A stretch of 64,000 nucleotides of DNA from 21-14-0-10-47-8 sp966211455. GTDB lineage: Bacteria > Bdellovibrionota > Bdellovibrionia > Bdellovibrionales > Bdellovibrionaceae. The notes below the pieces were generated by a model. That model saw only the letters and a list, made by a program, of their open reading frames with translations, did not search any database and was not told the DNA's origin. The translations under genes and the position numbers were made by a program. The DNA lies in NCBI GenBank assembly GCA_966211455.1, contig CBIHNI010000002.1:124001-188000 (forward strand), read 5' to 3'. Of this stretch, positions 23,925 to 32,081 are shown in pieces. Numbering within the stretch: the first letter of the stretch is position 1; every line of letters begins with the position of its first letter.

Positions 23925-25601
23925 TTATCCAGTTCTCAAAGCACGGCGCAAGATCTTGCCCACGTTGGTTTTCGGCAGCTCCGTGCGGAACTCGACAAGC
24001 TTTGGAACCTTGTAATTGGTGAGCGATTTCTTCGCATGCGCGATGATGTCGGATTCTTTCAAGTTCGGATCTTTTTTAACGACAAAGACCTTCACGATTT
24101 CGCCCGAATGTTCGTCCGGGATTCCGACCGCTGCGACTTCCAGCACGCCGGGGTGAGAGGCGATCGCGTCTTCGACTTCGTTGGGATAAACGTTAAAACC
24201 CGAGACCAGGATCATATCTTTTTTGCGATCGACGATCTTGAAAAATCCGTTTTCCAGCATCACCGCGACGTCACCGGTTTTCAGCCAGCCATCTTTTAAA
24301 ACTTTCGCCGTTTCATCAGGGCGATTCCAGTAACCCTTCATCACCTGTGGGCCGGAAACGCAAAGCTCGCCCTCTTGTCCCATGGCGACCTCTTGATCGT
24401 TATCGTCCACCAGTTTCACCGTGGTCGATGGCAGCGGCATGCCGATGGTGCCGACGATATCTTTATTTCCCGCAATCGGATTGCAGCACACGACCGGCGA
24501 AGCTTCGGTCAGACCGTAACCTTCAAAGATCGGGGATTTGGTTCGGGATTTCCATTTCTCGGCGACCGAGCTTTGCAAAGCCATGGCGCCCGCGACCGAC
24601 AATTTCACTTTGCTGAAATCGATTTTGCCAAAGTCCGCGTGGTGCATCAGCGCGTTGAACAAAGTGTTCACGCCTGTCATAACGGTGAACGGGGTTGTGC
24701 GCAGGGTTTTGATAAATCCCGGGATGTCTTTCGGATTGGTGATCAAAATATTTCGTCCACCATAAGTCATGAAGGCCAGGCAGTTCACGGTCAAAGAAAA
24801 GATGTGATAAAGCGGAAGGGCCGTGATGACGACTTCTTTTCCCTCTTCCAAGAGGGGGCGCATCCAAGCCATGATCTGCAGCATGTTGCCGATGATATTT
24901 TGATGGGTCAGCACCGCACCTTTCGAAACGCCCGTCGTGCCGCCGGTGTACTGAAGGAAGGCGACCTCGTCTTGTTTCAAGGGCACTTCGGTGTAGGGCT
25001 GCTGGCTGCCGATTTCCAGCGCCTGCTTGAAGCTGTAAGCTTGCGGCAGGCTGTAGGCGGGGACCATTTTCTTCACGTATTTGACGACCGAGTTGACGAG
25101 AAGGTTTTTGGGGAACGGCATCAAATCACCGATCTCGGTGATGACGATGGATTGGATTTCGGTGTCCTTTAAGACCTCTTGCAAATGCGAAGCAAAGTTC
25201 GCCAAAATCACGATCGCTTTGGCGCCGGAATCTTTAAATTGGTGGCGCATCTCAGAGGGCGTGTAAAGCGGGTTCGTGTTGACGATCACAAGGCCTGCCC
25301 GCAAAGCGCCGAAAAGCGCGATGGGAAATTGCAAAAGATTTGGCATTTGGATCGCGATGCGATCGCCTTTTTTCAGTTTCAACTCGTTTTGCAGGAACGA
25401 GGCGAACTGTCCGACTTTGTGGTCCAGTTCTTCGAAGGTCATATCGGCACCCATGTTGCTGAAAGCGATGCCGCCTTTGAATCGGCGAACGGCGTTGTCG
25501 AAGACTTCCATGATGTTCGCAAACTGCTTCAAGTCGATTTCATGGGCGACACCTGGGGGGTAGTTTTTAAGCCAGGGTTTTGCGCTTGATGCCGATGTCA
25601 T
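23925..25601 (-). CDS. fadD: Long-chain fatty-acid-CoA ligase
   Basis: This 558-residue AMP-forming ligase has the P-loop-like motif LQYTGGTTGVSKGAVLTHQN, the GYGLTEASPVV motif, GWLKTGDVAVM and the C-terminal DRKKDMILVSGFNVYPNEVE followed by the catalytic lysine region TNVGKILRRALR. Length and motif set match FadD. It activates fatty acids to acyl-CoA for beta-oxidation, and the window also holds fadI-fadJ at 53-56 kb. A GAGGAG ribosome site lies about 5 bases before the ATG. It is monocistronic. A medium-chain or 4-coumarate-type substrate cannot be ruled out from sequence. Confidence 0.93.
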   Translation of the reverse strand: MTSASSAKPWLKNYPPGVAHEIDLKQFANIMEVFDNAVRRFKGGIAFSNMGADMTFEELDHKVGQFASFLQNELKLKKGDRIAIQMPNLLQFPIALFGALRAGLVIVNTNPLYTPSEMRHQFKDSGAKAIVILANFASHLQEVLKDTEIQSIVITEIGDLMPFPKNLLVNSVVKYVKKMVPAYSLPQAYSFKQALEIGSQQPYTEVPLKQDEVAFLQYTGGTTGVSKGAVLTHQNIIGNMLQIMAWMRPLLEEGKEVVITALPLYHIFSLTVNCLAFMTYGGRNILITNPKDIPGFIKTLRTTPFTVMTGVNTLFNALMHHADFGKIDFSKVKLSVAGAMALQSSVAEKWKSRTKSPIFEGYGLTEASPVVCCNPIAGNKDIVGTIGMPLPSTTVKLVDDNDQEVAMGQEGELCVSGPQVMKGYWNRPDETAKVLKDGWLKTGDVAVMLENGFFKIVDRKKDMILVSGFNVYPNEVEDAIASHPGVLEVAAVGIPDEHSGEIVKVFVVKKDPNLKESDIIAHAKKSLTNYKVPKLVEFRTELPKTNVGKILRRALRTG

Positions 25602-25837
25602 GGGGTCTCCTCTGGTAATGAATCAAATGTCGATCCTCACATTCTTCAAAAAATAGAGTCCGCAATCAAGGTCATTGTGTGAGTAAAAACTCGACACCTT
25701 CGTGACAAGTTTGGGGAGCTTCAGGGGAATCTCAAAATGAGACTTTGAGATGTTCATGTAAGCTATTGAAATAACGACGATAAATCATTCTGAAATCGGC
25801 CCACCTCTTGCTCTTATAAAATTCGGAAGAGGTGACT

Positions 25838-27055
25838 ATGCGCTCATATCTAAAATTATTTTTTGCGGTGTCGGCTTGTGCGGTGATTTTTGCGGCTTGT
25901 AATAAAAATGCCGGCGGCGCAAACGTCAAAGGCCCGAAAGACGGATCTCGCGGTGCTGCGAAACCAACAGGACAGCCGACTGGAACCCCGGCTGGGAAGA
26001 ATGAAATCAGCACGGCGAAGATGACCTCCGCTCAAAAAACGGAGCTTGAGGCTGTTGCCAAAGATATGAAGGCGATTCGTCCTTTGTTCCGCGATTCGGA
26101 TCTTTTGTGGCAAGAATTCTGGGGAAAGATCATTGCACCGGAATCTGCAAAACAGCAAAACGCATTTAAGTTGGTTTATCAGATTTTAGAAGCGAATTTT
26201 AGCGATCGCGGAATCCCTTTGGATAAAACGAAAAATAAAACGGCCTGCAGTCTGGGCGAAACCGAAGTGAAGAAGGTGGACGCGAACACATTTCACGTGA
26301 TGTACGCGGTTTGTGGTCGACCGAATGAGAAGCAAAATATTGCGATTCTCAGTCGCAACACAGGTGGATGGACGGTCGAGTTCCATATCGCCCAGTTTGA
26401 AGGAAAAGACGGGAAGTCTGATCAGATGATGGGTAACTTTATGAAGCTCTTGAAATCTGATTTGGGTTCACAGTGCGATTTGAAACCGCTTCCGCTGGGT
26501 CGTCTGGGGGCGTTGACTTGTGAAAATTTAGGTCAGGATATTTCGGCTTCGAAATACGCTTTGATTAAAACATTGAAATTCAAACATCCCATGACGGCAA
26601 AGGGCGACGAAACCCCGCTCGAGCTCGAGTTCTCGTTGTTCGAGGTAACAGGTGAAAAGGAAAAAGAATATCAAGGCAAAGCTTTCGACAACAAAGTGAA
26701 GAAAGAATTCTTGGTCGATCTGATGGAGAAAGCTCCGCCAGAGGCGAAGAACGAAGCGGCTGATAAAGCTTTGGCGGCTCAGGCGGAAGAACAAGCTCGT
26801 AAAGAAAAAGAAGAGAAAGACCGCTCGGAGCGCGAGCAGCAAAATTCAGATCAAAATCAGAACCAGAACCAGAACCAACAGGCCCAGTCGGCGGCGAAGC
26901 CAGCGGGTGGCGCGGCCGCATCGGCCGGAGTGCAAACTCAGCAGCCACAAGATCCGCAGTATCAGCACATCATTCAGGATCCGAACTCGCAGCAACAGAA
27001 TCCGCAACAAGACCAGCAGCAGCAAGAAGAAGTTCCCCATCAGGGCGTGACATAA
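25838..27055 (+). CDS. Lipoprotein with Gln-rich C-terminus
   Basis: This protein of about 405 residues has a lipoprotein signal (MRSYLKLFFAVSACAVIFAA, lipobox Cys22) followed by a Gly/Pro/Lys linker. A structured domain of about 230 residues follows (KMTSAQKTELEAVAKDMKAI, TACSLGETEVKKVDANTFHV). After that come a charged helix and a low-complexity tail with repeated Gln/Asn (QNSDQNQNQNQNQQ) and Pro/Gln. GAGGTG lies before the ATG at 25838. It is likely anchored to the outer or inner membrane with an extended tail in the periplasm. No family was recognised. A hairpin follows directly, overlapping the bcp start. Confidence 0.75.
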   Translation: MRSYLKLFFAVSACAVIFAACNKNAGGANVKGPKDGSRGAAKPTGQPTGTPAGKNEISTAKMTSAQKTELEAVAKDMKAIRPLFRDSDLLWQEFWGKIIAPESAKQQNAFKLVYQILEANFSDRGIPLDKTKNKTACSLGETEVKKVDANTFHVMYAVCGRPNEKQNIAILSRNTGGWTVEFHIAQFEGKDGKSDQMMGNFMKLLKSDLGSQCDLKPLPLGRLGALTCENLGQDISASKYALIKTLKFKHPMTAKGDETPLELEFSLFEVTGEKEKEYQGKAFDNKVKKEFLVDLMEKAPPEAKNEAADKALAAQAEEQARKEKEEKDRSEREQQNSDQNQNQNQNQQAQSAAKPAGGAAASAGVQTQQPQDPQYQHIIQDPNSQQQNPQQDQQQQEEVPHQGVT

Positions 27056-27061
27056 GATTTC

Positions 27062-27093
27062 CTTTGCCATAGTCTTTTGAGACTATGGCAAAG
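27062..27093 (+). promoter_or_regulatory. Perfect 14-bp hairpin enclosing the bcp start codon
   Basis: Bases 27062-27075 and 27080-27093 form a perfect 14-bp stem with a TTTG loop. The bcp ATG (27085-27087) lies in the 3' arm and the region shows no clear free ribosome site. The stem would hide the start codon in a transcript that reads in from the lipoprotein gene. No T tract follows, so it is not a standard terminator. A translation switch or a protein-binding palindrome are the main options. Confidence 0.6.
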
Positions 27094-27567
27094 AAACTTC
27101 CGAAAGCCGAAATCGGCAAAGCGGTTCCAGACTTTTCAATTCCATCCACCTCGGGCGCGGATTTTTCGCTGAAAGATCTGAAAGGCAAGAAGGTCGTTCT
27201 TTATTTTTACCCCAAAGATTCAACCCCGGGTTGCACGACCGAAGGGCTCGAGTTTTCGAAACTCATCAAGGAGTTTCGAAAGAATAAAACCGAAGTTTTC
27301 GGTATCTCGCGCGACAGCTTGAAATCTCACGATAATTTCAAATGCAAACAAGGTTTTGATTTCGAGCTTTTGTCTGATCCGGACGAGCTGGCTTGCGGTG
27401 TGTTTGATGTCATTCACGAAAAGAATATGTACGGCCGCAAGGTGATGGGTGTCGTGCGCTCGACCTTTCTGATTGGGGCCGATGGAAAGCTTGTGAACGA
27501 GTGGCGCAAGGTCAAGGCCCTTGGGCACGCACAAGAAGTGCTGGACTACATCAAAGAGAACAAATGA
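27085..27567 (+). CDS. bcp: Thiol peroxidase (Bcp/PrxQ peroxiredoxin)
   Basis: This 160-residue peroxiredoxin has FYPKDSTPGCTTEG with the peroxidatic Cys, the conserved SRDSLKSHDNF segment and RSTFLIGADGKL. Classic Bcp has a resolving Cys five residues after the first; here that position is not Cys (PGCTTEGLEF). Reduction may therefore use the Cys in FKCKQGF or an external thiol. It reduces hydrogen peroxide and organic peroxides in the cytoplasm. Its start codon lies inside the hairpin 27062-27093, and its stop overlaps the kynB start (ATGATGA). Confidence 0.93.
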   Translation: MAKKLPKAEIGKAVPDFSIPSTSGADFSLKDLKGKKVVLYFYPKDSTPGCTTEGLEFSKLIKEFRKNKTEVFGISRDSLKSHDNFKCKQGFDFELLSDPDELACGVFDVIHEKNMYGRKVMGVVRSTFLIGADGKLVNEWRKVKALGHAQEVLDYIKENK

Positions 27568-28229
27568 TGAAGGTGTATGATCTGACTCCGAAAATTCATC
27601 CGGGGCTTGCGGTTTTCCCGGGGGATGTGGCGTTCAAGCGCGATATTTCTTTGGATTTTGAAAAGGGTCATCATCTTTTATTGTCCAGTATTCAAGCGAC
27701 TTTACATCTCGGAGCTCATGCGGATTCGAGCTCGCATTATCACGCCAAGGGTGAAGGGATCGAAAAGCGAAAGCTTGAATGCTATTTCGGCAAAACGCAG
27801 GTTCTGCATGTGAAAAAGCGCATGGGGGAACGGGTGCAACTGTCCGATATCGAAGGCAAAAAGATCCAAGCACCACGCGTTTTGTTTCGCACGGATTCGT
27901 TTCCGGATCCCAATCATTGGAATCCGGACTTTATGTCATTAAGCCCTGAATTGATTCAGCATTTATCAAACCAAGGCTGTCTTTTGGTCGGGATTGATAC
28001 GCCCAGCGTGGATCCTGAAACTTCGAAGGGGCTTGAATCCCACCAGGCTTTGTTTCAAACTCAAATCGCGGTTTTAGAAGGATTGCTTCTAGAAAAAGTG
28101 CCGGAAGGTTTGTACACCATGGTCGCTTTGCCACTGCCGATTGAAAATGCGGATGCTTCGCCGGTGCGGGCTTTGTTGTTCGAAGATCCGGATCTTTTTT
28201 CCTCGACAGAAAAATTCCTTTGGACTTGA
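27564..28229 (+). CDS. kynB: Kynurenine formamidase (cyclase family)
   Basis: This 221-residue metal-dependent hydrolase has the cyclase-family motif HLGAHADSSSHYH (HxGxHxD) and the KynB-typical VGIDTPSVDPETSKGLESH. It hydrolyses N-formylkynurenine to kynurenine and formate, the second step of tryptophan breakdown. Tryptophan 2,3-dioxygenase (kynA), the first enzyme, is encoded at 29971-31050 on the opposite strand, which supports this assignment over other cyclase-like enzymes. The start overlaps the bcp stop; two ATG codons at 27564 and 27567 are in frame. No kynureninase gene is in the window. Confidence 0.85.
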   Translation: MMKVYDLTPKIHPGLAVFPGDVAFKRDISLDFEKGHHLLLSSIQATLHLGAHADSSSHYHAKGEGIEKRKLECYFGKTQVLHVKKRMGERVQLSDIEGKKIQAPRVLFRTDSFPDPNHWNPDFMSLSPELIQHLSNQGCLLVGIDTPSVDPETSKGLESHQALFQTQIAVLEGLLLEKVPEGLYTMVALPLPIENADASPVRALLFEDPDLFSSTEKFLWT

Positions 28230-28263
28230 GTTCCCGGTCCTGACCCCTTTATCCTAAGAGCAC

Positions 28264-29556
28264 ATGAACAATTCAATCACGCTTGGGATCGACTTCGGCA
28301 CCAGCAACTCTTTAGTGGGCGGGTGGCGAGAGGGGAAACGGATCGAGGCACTGGCTTTGGATCCGTCGGCTCCAGATCCGACCTTGATGCGCACATTGCT
28401 TTACTTTCCGCATCCGGATCTTTGCTATTACGGAGCGGACGCGATCCATCGCTATTTGGAAAACGAGATGGAGGGGCGATTTTTTCGCTCGTTCAAATCC
28501 CATCTTCCCAATCGCAGCTATCTGGGAACCATGCTTGAAAACCGCGTTCTGACTTTGGAAAACTTGGTCGGGATTTTCTTGCTGGAGCTTCGTAAGCGTG
28601 CCGAAAAAATTTTGGATGCACCCATTGATTCGGCCGTGATCGGGCGGCCTGCAAGATATTCGATGGATCCGGTCGAAGACGAGTTCGCGCTTCACCGCAT
28701 GACCCGCGCGGCAGAATTTGCGGGATTTAAAAATTTCAAGTTTGTTCCCGAGCCCTTAGCTGCCGCTTTTGATTACCGTCGTCAGCTGGCCCAGGAAAAA
28801 GTCGTTCTGATCGGCGACTTTGGCGGCGGAACATCGGATTTCACCTTGATCCGCATTGGGCCTTATCCTTTCAAAAAAGAGCATGTGCTAGGTCTTGATG
28901 GCTGTGCACTGGCCGGTGATGCTTTGGATAGCCTTTTCATGAGTCAAAACTTAAGCGAATTCTTCGGCGCCAAGGCCCGCTACAAAGTATCGATGGGGCG
29001 AAATATTCTGACCATGCCGCCATCGGTGACAACGCGCCTGAATCAACCGGCCCACATCGTCCATCTGAAAGAGAAAGCCACCTACGAATTTATCCGTGAA
29101 GTGAAAAAGGGCGCATTGGCCGACAGTGACCGCGAAGCGATCGAAAGACTGATGATCTTGGTCGACGATCAGCAAATCTTTTCGGTCTTCGAGCAGATCG
29201 AAAAGACAAAGCGCGGCCTTTCCGGCAGCGAAAAATCCGGCTTCAGCTTCGATTACCCAGGCTTGGAAATCAAAGCCGAATTCGTGCGACAGCTTTTCGA
29301 AGAGTGGGCCGCACCTGTGCACGAAAAAATCTTCGCCTCGCTGGATCGCTGTCTCGAGCAAGGCGGCATGAAGGCGGAAGATGTGGATATGGTTTGTCTC
29401 ACCGGCGGCTCGGCGCAAGTGCCATTGCTAAAGCAAGAATTCCGCCGCCGCTTCGGCGACGAAAGACTGCAAACGCAGTCGCACTTTCACTCGGTGCTAT
29501 CGGGATTGATCGAGAGCGCTGGGTTCGAGTCTTCGGGGCTTGGGTCGCTCGGGTAG
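28264..29556 (+). CDS. Hsp70-like ATPase (YegD type)
   Basis: This 430-residue protein contains an actin/Hsp70 ATPase domain: ITLGIDFGTSNSLVGGW (phosphate 1), VVLIGDFGGGTSDFTLIRIG (phosphate 2) and VDMVCLTGGSAQVPLLKQEF (adenosine). It lacks the substrate-binding beta domain of DnaK, as in YegD. The client and partner are unknown. It follows kynB by 34 bases and may be in the same transcript. Its C-terminus is short and Gly/Ser-rich. The mosaic repeat element at 29591-29952 begins soon after the stop. Confidence 0.9.
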   Translation: MNNSITLGIDFGTSNSLVGGWREGKRIEALALDPSAPDPTLMRTLLYFPHPDLCYYGADAIHRYLENEMEGRFFRSFKSHLPNRSYLGTMLENRVLTLENLVGIFLLELRKRAEKILDAPIDSAVIGRPARYSMDPVEDEFALHRMTRAAEFAGFKNFKFVPEPLAAAFDYRRQLAQEKVVLIGDFGGGTSDFTLIRIGPYPFKKEHVLGLDGCALAGDALDSLFMSQNLSEFFGAKARYKVSMGRNILTMPPSVTTRLNQPAHIVHLKEKATYEFIREVKKGALADSDREAIERLMILVDDQQIFSVFEQIEKTKRGLSGSEKSGFSFDYPGLEIKAEFVRQLFEEWAAPVHEKIFASLDRCLEQGGMKAEDVDMVCLTGGSAQVPLLKQEFRRRFGDERLQTQSHFHSVLSGLIESAGFESSGLGSLG

Positions 29557-29590
29557 GAGTGGTCGACACAGCTTTGGTTTTATTAGGAGG

Positions 29591-29952
29591 GTCGACACAG
29601 CGGTGGCTTGGTGTAATTGCGGGTGCATTCGTCCACACCGCCACTGATATCCATTTCTTTGAAGTGGGTCTTTAAGTCCCCCTCACAAAGTCTGGAACCA
29701 GTTGGTTCCGAACTTTGTGAGGCAGGAGTCTGAAGCCCCCTCAGAGAAATGACTCCCAGTTGGAAGTCATTTCTCTGAGGGCACAAACACAACAAAAATC
29801 GACGAATGAATCTCCCCAAACCATATGAATGAATTCCCCAAACATTGGAATGGACGGCCCGGATGGCCGTCCATAGCGGGTTCGGGCCAGCCGCGGCCCG
29901 ATTGGCAGGACGCACGGCCCACATAATACGCGAAGGACTGTAAGGCTCGAGG
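29591..29952. repeat. Mosaic intergenic repeat element, copy A
   Basis: This region lies between the convergent YegD-like and kynA genes. Its left end (CACAGCGGTGGCTTGGTGTA) is shared with copies B (39348) and C (60468). Its right end (ATACGCGAAGGACTG then GCTCGAG) is shared with C and, in weaker form, B. The block from CCCCAAACATTGGAATGGAC through a GGACGGCC/GGCCGTCC hairpin to GCCCGATTGGCAGGACG is shared with B only. The central part is private: two strong hairpins at 29681-29722 (11-bp stem plus 7-bp inner stem) and 29739-29780 (perfect 16-bp stem, 10-base loop). A partial second copy of the left end begins near 29562. Confidence 0.8.
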
Positions 29953-29970
29953 AAAAGAAAAACCACAACC

Positions 29971-31050
29971 TCAGAACCGAAAGCTCATCCGATCGCGCAG
30001 TTCGCGCGGAAGCTCTGGCACCATCGAACGTGGAATCAGGAAGGTGGTCAGATTAAAGAAATCTGTAAAGATCTTGTGCTTGTCCGTGGCCGATTTCAGA
30101 TAATCGTGGCCTGAAGAGCCGCCCGTGCCGATCTTTCGGCCTAGCATTCGGTGAGCCATCAGCGAGTGCCGGTAGCGCCACTGGGTCATGTTTTCATCCA
30201 GATCGACCAACGCGCGCAGAACTCGGAAAGGCATCTGCAGCACCGGCTGTTCCCGGTAGACTTGAATCAACAGGGACGCGTGCAAGGCTTTTGATGACAT
30301 GCGGAAATAGCCCTGGGCTTGCAGCTCTTTGTATTTGCTTTCGTCGAAGATGCCGTTAAAGGTTGCAAGGCTTGCATCGATGTTGGCCAGATTCTTTTTC
30401 TTTTCTTCTTCAGAAAGGCGCGGATTGATTTCGACGACTTTGCGATCGGCCGCGAAAAGATCGTGCACCGCTTTTTGATAGGCCTTCCAGAAATCAAATC
30501 CGCCGGTTTGCAGGAACGGAGTGCGCTCGAGCCACTTTTCGACCAGCTCGAAAAGGCTGGGGCGTTTTAAAATATCCAGCATTTGGTTCTGCTGATCCTG
30601 CAACAGCTGCGAGTGGAAGGGTTGGTTGTTGTAATTCAAACGCTGCTCGGATTTAAGACCGAGCTTTGTTTCAAAACAGCGCCACTGAAAGCTTTGAAAG
30701 CCACTGGCCGGATACAGGTAATCGCGAAAATCCAGGAAATCCAACGGCGTCATTGTTTCCAAAATATCGATCTGGCCGTTGATGTATTTTTGAATCGCTA
30801 CGATCCGCTCGAGACGGTGCACGGCGGTTCCCATGTCGGATTCTTCGACCGAAGGTTTGGCGAAAGCTTCCATCACGGCGTCCAGTTCAAAGAGCATTTG
30901 CTTGAACCAAAGTTCGTAGGTCTGGTGGACGATAATGAAAAGCATTTCGTCGTGGGCTTTTTTTCCGTACTCTTCCGATTTCAGTTTTTGCGAACCCAGA
31001 AGCGGATCAAGGCCTAAGTAATCATGGTACTGCACGGCTGGATATTTCAT
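29971..31050 (-). CDS. kynA: Tryptophan 2,3-dioxygenase
   Basis: This 359-residue haem dioxygenase shows the family signature KKAHDEMLFIIVHQTYELWF near the N-terminus, the RMLGRKIGTGGSSGHDYLKS loop that closes over the substrate, and FFNLTTFLIPRSMVPELP at the end. It opens the indole ring of L-tryptophan with O2 to give N-formylkynurenine, which kynB (27564-28229) would hydrolyse. It is slightly longer than many bacterial forms. It is the last gene of a minus-strand operon; its ATG overlaps the stop of the aldolase-like gene by 4 bases. Confidence 0.95.
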   Translation of the reverse strand: MKYPAVQYHDYLGLDPLLGSQKLKSEEYGKKAHDEMLFIIVHQTYELWFKQMLFELDAVMEAFAKPSVEESDMGTAVHRLERIVAIQKYINGQIDILETMTPLDFLDFRDYLYPASGFQSFQWRCFETKLGLKSEQRLNYNNQPFHSQLLQDQQNQMLDILKRPSLFELVEKWLERTPFLQTGGFDFWKAYQKAVHDLFAADRKVVEINPRLSEEEKKKNLANIDASLATFNGIFDESKYKELQAQGYFRMSSKALHASLLIQVYREQPVLQMPFRVLRALVDLDENMTQWRYRHSLMAHRMLGRKIGTGGSSGHDYLKSATDKHKIFTDFFNLTTFLIPRSMVPELPRELRDRMSFRF

Positions 31051-32081
31051 TTGAATCCTTTCGACAGTTTGCGAATTTCCGCCAAAAAGCCATCAATGTC
31101 CGAGACGGTGGTGTCCCAGCTGGTCATCAGGCGGCATTCGAAAGTTTTTTCGTCCCATACGTAGAAGAAATATTTTTCTCTTAAGATCTTCACCCAGTCT
31201 TTGGGGATTTTTGCAAAGACCGCGTTCGATTCTCTTAAAGAAGTGATCTCAAGTTCCGGAAATTCCTTCAAGCCCTGGAAAAGACGCTCTGCCATCTGGC
31301 AGGAATTGGCGGCGATTTCTTTCCACAGGCCATCAGTTAAGAAGCGTTCAAATTGCGCGGCGATAAATCGCGTCTTGCTGGGAAGCTGGGCGCTTTGCTT
31401 TCGAATGTACTTAAAATTTTCGGCCAATATGGGATTGAGAAATAATACCGCTTCCCCCATCATTAGACCATTTTTGGTGCCACCAAAGCTCACCACATCC
31501 ACACCCAGATCGGTGGTCAGTTCTTTGAAGCCCACGCTCAGACCGTAGGCTGCGTTCGCAAGCCTTGCGCCATCGATGTGCACGGACATTTTCTCGTTAT
31601 GAGCCCACTGGCAGATCTCGCGGATCTCTTGCAAGCTGTAAAGGGTGCCAAGCTCGGTCGGCTGCGTGAGGCTGATCACCTTTGGTTGGCTGAAGTGCTG
31701 ATCGCCCCGACGGATCAGGGCGCTTTTCAAATCATTCAAAGTGATCTTCGCAAGCTTAGAGGGAATTGGTGAAAGCTTTGCTCCGGAGAAAAATTCAGGA
31801 GCTCCGCACTCGTCCACATTCATATGGCTGATATCCGAGCAGAAGATCGACTGATAAGCGGCGGTCATCGCGCGCATGCTTAAGGAATTTGCGGCGGTTC
31901 CGTTAAAAACGAAAAACACTTCGGTTTGTGAGCCGAATTCTTTTTGAAAAAGCCGGGTTGCGCGCGCACTCCAGTCATCGGTGCCGTATGAAGGGGCGTG
32001 TTCGAAATTGCACTCGTTTAAAGCTTTGAAAATTTCCGGGTGAACACCCGAATGGTTGTCGCTGCCAAATCCACGGTTCAT
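31047..32081 (-). CDS. Threonine-aldolase-like PLP enzyme
   Basis: This protein of about 344 residues is a fold-type I PLP enzyme of the beta-eliminating lyase family. It begins MNRGFGSDNHSGVHPEIFKA, then VFNGTAANSLSMRA, the PLP-binding HIDGARLANA and the Schiff-base lysine in DVVSFGGTKNGLMMGEAVLF. Low-specificity L-threonine aldolase (threonine to glycine and acetaldehyde) is the best guess; kynureninase is a different PLP family, so this is not it. The ATG at 32081 overlaps the HutG-like stop (ATGA); the open frame upstream lies inside that gene and is not used. It is co-translated with kynA. Confidence 0.85.
   Translation of the reverse strand: MNRGFGSDNHSGVHPEIFKALNECNFEHAPSYGTDDWSARATRLFQKEFGSQTEVFFVFNGTAANSLSMRAMTAAYQSIFCSDISHMNVDECGAPEFFSGAKLSPIPSKLAKITLNDLKSALIRRGDQHFSQPKVISLTQPTELGTLYSLQEIREICQWAHNEKMSVHIDGARLANAAYGLSVGFKELTTDLGVDVVSFGGTKNGLMMGEAVLFLNPILAENFKYIRKQSAQLPSKTRFIAAQFERFLTDGLWKEIAANSCQMAERLFQGLKEFPELEITSLRESNAVFAKIPKDWVKILREKYFFYVWDEKTFECRLMTSWDTTVSDIDGFLAEIRKLSKGFK

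Noticed and set aside
24375..25172. 265-codon plus-strand frame opposite fadD
   Set aside because: It is an antisense frame of fadD, whose family motifs are unmistakable; the antisense product is His/Arg/Asp-rich without any motif.
29591..29952. Copy A as an integron attC array or group II intron
   Set aside because: No attC core sites, no integrase and no reverse transcriptase are present; the structure is hairpins between shared ends.
31047..32081. Kynureninase assignment for the PLP enzyme next to kynA
   Set aside because: The N-terminal SDNHSGVHPEI and the SFGGTKNGLMMGEAV lysine motif belong to the threonine-aldolase family, not to kynureninase.
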